In this document: piece after piece, positions 36,108 to 46,808 of the stretch
Numbering within the stretch: position 1 is the first letter of the stretch
Layout of the letters: each line of letters opens with the position of its first letter
Origin: Leucocoprinus leucothites
Lineage: Eukaryota; Basidiomycota; Agaricomycetes; Agaricales; Agaricaceae
DNA length: 64,000 nucleotides
Direction: 5' to 3'
Assembly: GCA_013368445.1 (NCBI GenBank)
Contig: JAACJO010000017.1
Coordinates: 310,001 to 374,000, forward strand
Made by a program: the position numbers and the translations under genes
The notes under the pieces: model-generated
What the model was told of the DNA's origin: nothing
Databases searched by the model: none
Seen by the model: the letters and a program-made list of their open reading frames with translations, nothing else

Positions 36108-38946
36108 TCACAACATTGACTTCCTCCTTTGAAAACCAACATCATCACCACGCATTGCACTCCTAAACGTCTGTGGAGAGAGCGGCTCGACGCTGGATTC
36201 TCTTTCTCTCTGCATCGCCTTCCACAGTCTAGTATTGGTGAGGACCACCGGGCTAATTTGCCGCAATCTCTCAAGGACCTGTTTGACCACCGGTCGCTCA
36301 CTCGGAGAATCAACCCAACATTCCTGCATGATCTGCCAAATTTCATCACTAAGTTCCAAGAGAGTCGGTCCTGGTGAGGGTGGTTTCGATGGTCGGATTC
36401 CCCGGTTAACTCTTGCCACGACACTGATATCACGTTTCACTTCGTGGAACGGCATCTGGCCGGTCAAAATCTAGACAAAAGGGTGATGGTCACATCAGAT
36501 TAGCTCCCTTATTTTCTGCAGAGACAAACAACGGCCAATTTACCTCGTACATTACAGAAGCTACTGAATAGACATCACTGGCGTAGGTAGGACTTGGCAT
36601 ATCTCCGTTTTCCAGTTCATTCATAAGTTCTGGAGCTTGCCATCGGACTTTTTTATTAGGTTGACTTGGATAGTCATCCGGGAATTCACGCAAAGTAAAG
36701 TTGAACAAGCAGGCGGTCCCTGAGGCGGTGACGAAGACATTCGCCTGTCAGTAACCAGATTCAGTACCACCTAATATCGTACAAAATAGAAATAACGACC
36801 ACGCACTGCTCGCAAGTCACCGTGGACAATCAAATTGTCATGTAGGTATTTTAGTCCACTCAAAGTATCAAAAATCTGTGCCTATAATTGGTTTTTCGAT
36901 TCCCAATACGCAGTAGAATTGAGATCAACGTACGATAGCAAGTCTTGGCGCTTCGGGATCTACAGCGAGGAACTCGTCCAGGCTTTGCATCCAGGGAGTG
37001 ACTATACCGACCTGTCGTACTCCGACTGGATCATCTGATAAGTAAAAGACCCCATAGAATGGAAGAACGTTTGGATGGTTGAGTTCAGTTGGCAAAGCAA
37101 GAGATTCCCTCGCGCATGTCTTTTAGCGCGGTGTAAGAATTCTTCAGTACGCTCGAGAAGAGGAGACACTCAGGCGCTGAGGAATGACGTACATTGATTA
37201 ACCGTAGCCAATCTTGTGGAGTAGACTCGCGTGGTTTGTGGATGACTTGAATAGACAAGGGATAAATCCCATAAAATCCTTTCCGAGCTCTCCACCTTGA
37301 CGACCCAACGTAGTAGAACTTGTGTCTCCATTATCATCGTCATCATAGCGAACCGCGCGCAGCTTTAAAATCTTTGGATAAACCCCGGCCGCTTTGAGAG
37401 GACTCGAAAACGCCAGCATAGCTCTACAAATCGAACGTCTCAAATCTCCAGGTGTCTCTGCACGATCCAATACCTACAACCCAAACACAGCTTTTCAGCA
37501 TCCGTGTTTTCGACAGTTATAAGAAAAAAAGGCGTGAAATAATAAGTACCTTTTGCATAACACTCATAACCATCTGCGCTTCTACACCCCTTGAGCTCAA
37601 CAAAACTTTATACTTGGCCGCATTACCAAGTATACATTTCAACCAATTCATCACCATATCCTCGATTTCTATATCAGACTCCATCAAAAATCCGAAAGCT
37701 TTTTTCGGGCTTGGAGCCGCTGGAGTACCTCCGACACTTGGGGTTCGACTCGGTGATTCTGATGGTACTGGTGCTGATGTTGGCGCAGAAGGCGCTTTAG
37801 CTGAACTAAATCCCGAATCGGATTGCGTGCCGCTCCGCTGTCTTGACTTGGGACGACCACCACTCTCCGAGGCAGATTTAGGGGGCTGGGAGGCTCGCTC
37901 TTAGTGCTGGTACTAGCCGGCTCGGGTGGTGGTGGTGGTGGTGGTGGTGGTGATGGTTGACTTGGAGGCTCGTCCGCTGACAGAGCGGCTAACCCACTCC
38001 GAGGGATCTCAGGAAAATACCTACAACAAAAACAACATTCGTATCCAAATCCGACTTCTTTCTCTTTCACGCCTGACTTACCTGAGCATTGTATGCGTAA
38101 CTAAAAGCTGAATAGCATCTTCAACGTTCACTTTGTTATTCCCGGTCGCAGACGTTTCTAAGAATGGTAATATCCCGAGTTTATCTGCAAACTTCTGAGA
38201 CAAAAGATCAGTGTCTCTCTCTCTGAGCAAGGGTGGAGAACGAACTCTAGCAGTAGACTTGCCCACAGTCTTATACTTCTTCTCATCAATCTTATTCCCA
38301 ATGAGAATCTTATTGGTCCCTAAAGGTGCATGTTTCTCGCAGTCGCGGATCCATGGCAAGAGGTTCTTGAACGTATCTGTGTGTTGAAGATGAGTGGTCA
38401 GTTCTGTATGAAGAGCGCCAGAATTAAGTACCCAAGTTGGTGATATCGTAAAGAAACAAAACCCCATCCACTCCACTGTAATGCGGAACAACATCTGCTC
38501 GACCTGCAAGTTCGGTTTAATGGATACTCATCCTGGGCAATATTTAAAATATCGGATTAGACTTCACCTTCAGATTGAACATCGTACTACCAACACAAAG
38601 TTAACACTCGCGTCTTCAGCTTTTTTTTTTTTTCAACCAAAAAAAAAAACAACACACTCACAACATGAACTTTCGTCTTCACACCCCCCTTCTCCGCGAA
38701 ATACCGCTTAATCTTCCTATTATACGAAAACCGATAAATCTCGTCTTGTACGATTTTGCCTTTAAGAGCATTAAAAAATGACGTCTACGTTGACCCATGC
38801 CGAATTCATCAAGTGGGGAAGTTTTCAACCATTAGACGCCCGACGTAACAGTAGTAGAATAAGCCGCTTGGTTGATTTCTCACCTTGCCAACACCAGGAT
38901 CGCCAACAAGGAGAAACCACAGAGTCCGATTCGTGGTCGTTGACAT
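36108..38946 (-). CDS. Rab-like GTPase fused to a TKL-type pseudokinase (diverged copy 0)
   Basis: The GTPase part starts MSTTTNRTLWFLLVGDPGVGK at 38946 (P-loop), then after an intron TSFFNALKGKIVQDEIY, VKTKVHV, a 19-base micro-exon YDVQSE, YSGVDGVLFLYDIT, LLPWIRDCEKHAPLG, NKILIGNKID (G4) and LGILPFLETSAT (G5). The fusion point is MLR|YFPEIPR across a phase-2 intron. A proline-rich linker follows (GGT repeat on the plus strand at 37926-37952). The kinase part has YGIYPLSIQVI (Gln where the ATP-binding Lys is expected), HPNVLPFYGVF, VTPWMQ, YLHDNLIVHGDLRA, LFNFTL where DFG should be, VRWQAPELM and ASDVYSVASVMYE. It ends FRSAMRGDD and stops at 36108-36110. One frame change near 37300-37370 needs an indel. 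The kinase is probably inactive. The GTPase lacks a DTAGQ switch II. Confidence 0.75.
38621..38649. repeat. Poly-T / poly-A inverted run inside an intron
   Basis: Thirteen T, then CAACC, then eleven A. It sits in the GTPase intron of the minus-strand gene and could form a perfect hairpin. It is a likely site of length error or polymorphism. Confidence 0.8.
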
Positions 38947-40062
38947 GATGATGATGACGGTGGAGGGATTGGGAAGAAGAGAGGGAGGTTCCAGGAATAC
39001 CTATGTATGTGTATATATGTATATGTGGGGATGCCAGAACTCGGAAACGTGGGCTGTGCGAGGAAGAATAAGATACTCGGAGCTTATCATAAGTAGTGTC
39101 ACTGTGTTCTGCTTCCCCGGAGCCGGTGATGGAGGCCGTTTATGGGATAAGATAAACACCTTCCGAGCTTCCTAAGTATTCTAGATACAATACCGTCAGG
39201 TGAAGGGTCCAGATGTGGTATCCGATAGCTGAGCGCTGAAGGGGTGCTGCTGAGGAACGAGGCAAGTGCCATTTCTTTGTGACGCAACTGATATGTCACC
39301 GTGGGGATTTAATATAGGGTCGTGTGCGCCAGCAACACAAGTCCTCTTCACATATGTAAAGAGTCTTTCCCGACTCTGCGTGCGAAGCAAGAGCCTGTCA
39401 AAATGGTACTTTCCCACGTAGTGCTTTCTAACCCTCTTGACTTCGTAAATCACCCCCTCCCGCTCATGATGCTAGGTATCAGTGAAGGGACTCGATGCGG
39501 GGCGAACACGGTGATATTGGAGGGCAAACGAGCGGGGTACAGGAACGTAGACTACAAACTTATATACCACAGAAACAGTAGAATAAATTAAAACGCACAA
39601 TAAATCACGAGGATTATCCTCGGATTGGTATTCTAACACCAAGCTCGGTTTTGGGGAAAACACCTGACAAGCTTCTGCATTACCCACTATATCCAGGTTC
39701 TCAACAAACTATGCTACTACCTAGACCTTGCACACAATTACAACAGCCTCACCACGGCTTCCTGAACATGCAATAGACCTCATCCCCGGGCCCGGCGGCT
39801 GGCTGTTATGATTGTTTCTTGACTTCCCTCCGTCCTTGTTTCCTGTGTTCTCATGCCTTTTACTGTTTGTTTACTAATATATTCTTTCAGTTTCAACTAC
39901 ATTATGTTGCCGAAACCTCTGAATTTTTGATTTATGACACTGCCCCACCCGGAACAAAAAGTCAAAATAAACGGATCTAGTATTTGATCCGCGCTACCTC
40001 TTTAAAATCGAAAAAAACCATGTAATACAAAAACAAATAAGACATCCAAGTAAAAAACCCAA
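38947..40062. other. Intergenic region
   Basis: About 1.1 kb upstream of the minus-strand GTPase-kinase gene and downstream of PEX13. Open frames here are short and without recognisable motifs. It probably contains the promoter of the GTPase-kinase gene and the PEX13 3' untranslated region. Confidence 0.5.
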
Positions 40063-41307
40063 TCACTCAACCTTCTTCTCCTCAGCAACCCTTCTCTCCA
40101 ACACCTCCACCCACTTTTTTCGGGAACCACCCCTCCCTCCCTTCTCTCGTCCTCCCCTTCCACCACTCTCCCTCCACAACCTCCCCACTCCCCTCCTCTC
40201 TCATCACCACCCTCGGATCCACCTCCATCCCCGTCCTCGGATCCAACTTTGCAATCACCGCCACAATATCATTCTCCTTCAACGCCAACTCATTAGGATT
40301 ACTCGCTTGGAAAGCATACAACGCGCGTGCGAATTGGAGTTGTGATGGGTCGAGTGGAGGGAGAGATTGTGGATGAGAGGGGTGAGGGGGTTGGCGAGAG
40401 GCGAGGAGACGGATGAGTTTGTGCATGGCGTATGGGATTCCGAATATCGCGAGGAGGAAGATGATGAGGGTTTTTTACTTGCTTTTGCTAGTTGTTGTTG
40501 TTGGGCGTTTTGTTGAGTGAGTGGGAGGATAGGTTTGCCTTGAACGAAGTCTTTAAACTCTCCGCCCATAGCATGATGCGACGGTCGACCAGACACCACA
40601 TCCTTCATCCACCTAACCAACCCAAACAACCCTAATACACTCCCCAATGCATTCCTCAACTGACTAAACTGATCCACCACACCGACCATAGCGAAGAAGC
40701 TACTATGGTAGCCATAAATGTACTCTCGAGCATTTGAGCCATGCCAGTGAATGTTTGTACGATAGAGTGGATGAGGGCGAAGGTCGTGTGAGTGGTAGAT
40801 TCGAGTTGTTGGGAGAGGGAAGGGGGGATAGGGTTTCCATTGGGATCGAATTGCATTTGACCGGGCATACCACCTGGAGCACCATACCCCCGTAGCCTCC
40901 TAATCCGCCATAACCCATACCACCGTACCCCATACCTCCATAACCCATGCCACCCATACTACCCATTCCGCCCATACCGTATGAACCGAAAGAGTTGTAT
41001 CCACCCATACCGCCGTAGCCCGAGTATCCGCCGTAGCCTGTACCGTAGCCACCGTATGAAGAGCTACCGTATGTAGAGCCGAAACGGTTGTAAGGAGAGC
41101 TGTAGGGTGATGTTGCTGTTGTTGCTGCGGTTGTAGGGGTGGTGGAGGCGAGTGCGCGGGACGGTCGGGGATGGAAGGTGGAGGTTGTGCGGGAGGGTTG
41201 TTCATACTCGATGATGATGATCCTGCGACTGAGGGTGTAGGTGAGGTAGATGCGATGGATGCAGCTGTTGCGCCTGTACGCTCCCAAGGTTTTGGAGGAG
41301 AGACCAT
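40063..41307 (-). CDS. PEX13: Peroxin 13 (peroxisomal docking protein with SH3 domain), with apparent frameshifts
   Basis: The start MVSPPKPWERTG at 41307 is the conserved PEX13 N-terminus (PPKPWE). A Gly/Tyr-rich region follows (SYGGYGTGYGGYSGYGGMGG). Next come LEQQ-type helices (AQMLESTF), MVGVVDQFSQLRNALGSVL, a membrane span LIIFLLAIFGIPYAMHKLIR and the SH3 domain (ALYAFQASNPNELALKEND, WWKGRTREGREGWFP). It ends after WVEVLERRV at 40063-40065. PEX13 docks the PTS receptors Pex5 and Pex7 with Pex14 at the peroxisomal membrane. The protein can be read only across about five frames. Changes fall near 41150, in a C-run at 40887-40891, near 40706, in a T-run at 40471-40476 and in a T-run at 40115-40120. 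Homopolymer positions suggest assembly errors rather than decay. Confidence 0.85.
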
Positions 41308-41800
41308 AGTCGTTGGTGAGTCCGGGTGGGTGGAGGTGGTAAGAAGGCGAGCAGGTGATTAAATTGCCGATGTCACAAAAGTGACCAGTTGTCGCACGAG
41401 GTTGTGTCACGGGATGTAGCGTGGCCGCGGACTCGGATCGGTTGGGTATCCGGAGCAAAAAAACACACACAATTGAAATAATTTTCATTTTGTTTATGAC
41501 ACACACGCCTTTGAGTGGAGACGACCATGACAAGCCAATGCGGATCGTCAAGAGAAAGCGAACAGGTGGCGATGTCAGTGAAGCTCAGCATGTGGACGTA
41601 ACGGGATCCAGCCACAACACGTTGCAGTAAAGAATCAAAAAAAAGGGGAAGCCGAGCCTTGTAGCCGTTTTTTTAATCAAGTTTCCTTCTTCCCTGGCCG
41701 TCTTCTCTGCTCCAGGCTCCTTTCACCTTCCTTCTCCCTCCTCGACGTGGCATCCCTTACTCTTCACCCACTTATTGCTTACCTATTCCCTTTTATCGTC
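41308..41800. promoter_or_regulatory. Shared upstream region of PEX13 and the DUF7330 gene
   Basis: About 490 bases between two divergent genes, so it must contain both promoters. Pyrimidine-rich tracts (CTTCCTTCTCCCTCCTC near 41725) precede the plus-strand start, as is common at fungal transcription starts. No specific binding site is claimed. Confidence 0.45.
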
Positions 41801-44800
41801 ATGCTACAGGACCCACCTCTAGGTGCTGGTGGGAGCACCTCGGAGGTTCAAAGTGGAAGCGGTGAACAAACGCCGCATCCGCAGACGAGTAGTGGACGAC
41901 CGAAGCGCACATGTTCGATTCATCGAGGTGGTTATTGTTGTCTCGCAAGTCCTCAATTTCAAGAATTTTTAGCGGCGTATACGCCTGAATCGACTTTTCT
42001 TGCTGATCGTTCTGTTGAGCCGGCTTCAGAGTCTACAACGGCTGCTACTTCAAATTCGGCTTCGGCGTCAGCGTCGGTTTTGACGTTGAGTGTTGAAACT
42101 GCTGTTGTCAATCCTATCATTGTTGAAGCTGCTGCTATTCAACCTCCGGTGGCGATATCAGAGTCAGTGGCAGAGGGATCAGTCTCATCATCGTCAACTC
42201 TGGAAGGAAGCACCCAAACCAAGCCTACCTCCAAACGCACATCTTCCTCCCAAACCACAACCACCACGACCACGACTACGACCTTCTCCCCATCCCCTCC
42301 GATTCGCAACTCACCTCACACTCCCACCCACAAACCACTCCTCCCCTTCCCTCCCCACAACATCCTCATCCCTCCTCCTCACTCCCACCTCCATCCTCAG
42401 CTACACCCCAACTCCCGTCAGCACCCTCGCCTCTAAATCCCTTCACGACCTCCCCTCCTCATCCTCCATCGCCGCCGCAGCCGCTTTCGCCAATCTCACA
42501 CCTAAAGCCCGTCGTCGAACACTTCATTCTTTCGTTCGAGCAGATGAAAACGCCGCTCGGAGAGATTCGAGAGCACTCAATCCACCTTTTAAACCTGAAT
42601 CGCTTCCATCCAGGTTGGGTGGGAGAGGAGGAGGAGGAGGAGAGAGAGTGAGAGGAGCGATGTTGGTTCAATCTGGGTCTTTGAGAGAGGCAGGTACAGC
42701 GAGATGGAGTTCGTTGTTGGAAGCTGTGAAGAGTGAGGATAATGCGAGAGCGGGGTTGAAGAGCGCGCTTAATCTTGAACAGCCCAAAGTTCAAAAACGA
42801 GTGCAGATTTATGAACCTCATGTGAATGGCAAACCGATAACGACTGTTCCGGCTGTTTCGTCGCCTTTGGTACCTAAGCCTGAGAATGAAGCGGTATCTC
42901 CGGCTGCGCCTGCGCCTGCGGTGGTAGTGAGGTCGAATTCGAAGTTGAGGAAACAACCTCCACCTGTGCCGGCTCCGATACCTATTCCTCCTCCTACAGC
43001 CATGACTTTACCTGCTTCATCACTCATCGTTACACCTCTCTCTTCTTTAAACACGCCTCCGATATCACGATCGAATTCGTTATCGCCTACACCATCACCA
43101 CCTTCAACAGCGATCTCCACCGCACAAGCTCAATCTGCTGTTGTGACACGACCGGAGATCGCACCTATACAACCTCGCACGATTCTTAAACCTTCTACTT
43201 CACCACCGCCGCTGCCTAGGACACCGCCTGTTATACCGCCCGCACCTACACAACCACCGCCTAGGCCTCCTGGGCTTACACAACCACAACCATCGGCAGC
43301 ACCAAAGCCAACACCAGCACCAGCACCAGCGCCTTCACCAGCACCAGCACCAGCACCAGCACCACCAGCGCGAGTGCCACCACCAGCAGCCACACCAACA
43401 CCCGCATCCGAGCCCCGACAACCAACACCTCCCGTCGCACAACCCTCTCCATCCCCGCCTTCCGTCACACAACCACAACCTCCTCCGACCCCAACTCCCT
43501 CTCCACCATTATCAGCCCTCCCTAAAGCAACAAACCACGTCCACCTCTCCCGACGCACCTACACACCTTACCGCCGCACATCCCTCCTCTCCCGCCTTTT
43601 CTCCCCTTCTTCTTCACATCACGGAAGTAACACAGCATCACATTCATCTTCTATATCTCAAGCACCTACTTTCACTTCTTCCAAGAGTGGCGATCCAAAG
43701 AAAGGTAGCAGTGGAGGAGGAGGAGGAGGAGGAGGGGTAGGGAGAGATATAACAGGGGTGTTTGTGATTGATCCGGCATTGGTGTTACCGAAAGGGTTGT
43801 TTAGAGCGTTTAGCGATGATACGTTTGTCGGGTTATCGTCTGCTGTTGGGATAAGTCAGCGGCAGGAAATGGGTGAGGATGGTTTGGAATGGAGGAGGTG
43901 GGTGGTAATGGGGGTTGAGGGTGAAGAGAAGTAGATCGTTTGATGGTGGTACGATGATGACGACCGCGACTGGTGTTGCACGACATAGGGGTGCTTTGAG
44001 GAGAGTGGGAGGTGTGGGTGTGGAGGGAGAGGCGGAGGCGGAGGAGGAAGAGGAGAAGAAGAATCTGAAATTGGAAGTTGAGAATGGGGGTATTGATGTG
44101 GATGTTCATGTTCTTCCTACCGCTCCCTCTACCACCGCCACCACAGCGCGTAATGATAGAAGAAAGAGGACGACGATCGAGTTGACATTGTTAACGCCTA
44201 CTATTTCCTGTGGCAGCCGAAAGGGAAGAAAGGACGGGCAAGAGGGTGAAGGGTTTCCTTTAATTGCGAGAATTGTGAGTTTATTTCGCGTATCTTGATT
44301 TTTGTTGAATGACTTTTTTATTGGTTTTGATTAGCATGCGAAGAGTCCACGTCCGCCTATACATATTGAAGCGCGTACATATACACCTTTACCTCCCCCT
44401 TCCCCTCTTCTTGAGTCTGCGCTTCCTACTACTCCCGCTCCAGCCGCAGCTGTTGCGACGCATAAAGCCGTCAGGTCTGCACCTGCACCTACACCTTCAC
44501 TTTCTCCCCCTCCACCTGCACCTCCACTTTCTCCTCCTCCTCCCGCACCAGTACAACCACCCCCACCTGCGCAACCTTCTCGTCCATCATCTCCAACAAC
44601 TTCAGTCCACACAACACACACAACCAACACAACCAACACCATGTACACTGCACGAACGAATATCACGAATGTCACGAGTGCTACAGGAACGGGAGCAGGA
44701 GGGGAAGGATCTACGATTCCAAGGAGGTCGTCGTCAAAGGGGAAGAGGCTGAAGAAAAAGCGACCATCGAGATCGAAGCCCAAGAGAGAGCCGACGTTGA

Positions 44801-46521
44801 CGCCGTATTATTATGAGACTCCCGAGGCTGCTGCTTCTGCGGGTGGGGTACAAGGAGATGTGGGAGGCGGTGCGGGAGGTGGCCAAGTAGGGGAGGAGTT
44901 AAGTGCGCCTCCGTACACGAGGACGAGTGATCCACATGATGCTGTTATTGCTGTTGACGATGATGAGCCTCCAACTGCATCTATATCACCTCCGGAACCT
45001 GCTCCCGCTTCACATCGCATCATCCTCGACTCACCACCCACCACCTTCACAACCGCAACCACCAACCCTCCGAAAACCAAAACTAAAGCCAAAGCTAAAA
45101 ACAAACTCCCAGCACCACCACACATGGACACATCAGATCTCACACTCGCGATTCCACGTACATTTCACGGTCCATTAACGATCCACGTTCAAGTCGGGAA
45201 TTTGGATGAACATGTTGAGTTGTCGGATGCGTTGATGAGGGAGTGTGTGCTTGTGAAAGAAGGGAGAAGAGCGAGGGGTTTGTTTGTTGGGGATTTTAGG
45301 AAGGGGTTTGGTGCGGTTGAGGGGAGGGATGCGGAGGATGATGTGGAGGAGGGGGAAGGGAATGAGGTGGGAGAGGTGGAGTGTGTTTGTGGTATTGAGG
45401 AGGAGGAAGCGGAGAGGAAGGTGAAGAGGAGGCCTGTTATTGAGTTTAGTGTGATGGATGGTGATGACGCTACTGCCGCGCCTGGGACGTCGACTGTTCA
45501 GGTGAATGTGACTCATACACGAGCAAAGTCGATTCCGATTACTACCTTTTCTACACCGACGACGACGGCCCATACTCGATCACAATCCATACCATCCGTC
45601 ACCGCCGCTATCCTTTTTCCAACCTCATCCAACTCCAACTCCAATTCTAGCTCTTCCACCGACGCATTAGCGCCCTCATCATCGTCACCGTCACCACCAC
45701 CACATCGACCAAGCTTCCTCGACGTCGATCCTGAATCCCTCATGCACCCTTCCCGATACCACGAAAACTCTCTCACTGTCGCTGGTAATGGTAGCGCTAG
45801 CGGCAACGGGTTAGGACAAATAGGCTGGAAAGTAACAAAAGTGCAGAATGTGAATGGGAGAGTAAGGGTGGTGAGTGAGCATCAGCCGATTATGAAGTCG
45901 CCCTTGAGGAATGGAGCTCCGCCTGTTCCTCCTCTTCCGCAGTCGCAGACGCCGGCGTGGGTGGTACCGAAGAGTGGGTTACCTGGTGTTGGTGGTATGA
46001 GGGAGAGAGGAGGAGATGGGGGTGGGGATGAAGTGGATGGGAATAATGTGCATGTGAGGAGGGTGTCGATTGAGAGAAGGGTGTTTAGTCCGACGAGGGG
46101 ATGGGATGAGGGGACTCCTGTTGCGAGCGCGAGTGAGGGAGTGGAGGATAGTGGTGATGATGGGCGGAGGACGAGAAGGGCGAGTGCGCCTGTGCAATAC
46201 AGTTCATCGAGTGATGCTGGAACGGCGGGGACTAGTACGAGGAAGAATGTGGAGTGTACATGTGGAGCTCGTGATCGACGTGCAGCGACTGCGCGTACGA
46301 AGCGAGGTGGCGGTAGTGGTAGTGCGGGAGGAGGTCAGACAGAGTGGGCAGGTGATAGGATTGATATTTCGATTGGGAAGGGAAAAGTGAGGGTGTTATA
46401 TGAGGATGAGAGCGTTGATGTGTTTGTGGCTAGTGTTGATGCAAGTGGAGGTGGAGGAGTGGGTGGGGGCAAGAAAGGGAAGGGGAAGAGGTGGTGGTGG
46501 ATGTTTGGCAGGGGTGGGTGA
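41801..46521 (+). CDS. Very large proline-rich protein with a DUF7330-type domain
   Basis: One gene of about 1,550 codons with an intron at 44275-44334. The start MLQDPPLGAGG at 41801 is the first in-frame ATG. The N-terminal half is Ser/Pro/Ala-rich with long PA and PP runs. DUF7330 pieces then appear in order but separated by low-complexity inserts: RDITGVFVIDPALVLPKGL, KNLKLEVENGGIDVDVHV, FPLIARI, PRTFHGPLTIHVQVGNLDE, VELSDALMREC, GLFVGDFRKG, and at the C-terminus DRIDISIGKGKVRVLYEDE. The protein ends on a basic-aromatic tail (GKRWWWMFGRGG). DUF7330 is a beta-strand-rich fungal domain of unknown function; I recognise it from its repeating 'GSI/GSV' strands. Frame changes at about 42290 and in the G-run 43910-43914 must be one-base indels. 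Its 3' third is the source of the fragments at 49976-50880 and 57661-58020. Confidence 0.7.
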
Positions 46522-46808
46522 AGCGTTGTGGTTGACTATGGTTCTGTTGAGTGGAGTTTTTGTATTTTATGGAGAAAGAGATGGACTTTTTTTTTGGTTA
46601 TTTGTATTTTTCAATGTAGATGTATATATTTTAGGGACACTGGTAAATACACTCCTCTGGTATTATCATCGATGAAGTGAGGACACCAAGAATAATCAAT
46701 GCAAATGGGCGTCTATCATACCTGTGCATGACCATTCGACACAGTGGGAATTCTTGGCGACTTGCACTGGATACACATCACGCGCCTCATGGTTTACCTG
46801 CATCTTCC

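Noticed and set aside
43130..43558. Minus-strand Gly/Val-rich frame of 142 codons.
   Set aside because: It is the complement of the Pro/Ala repeat region of the DUF7330 gene; low-complexity codons keep several frames open.
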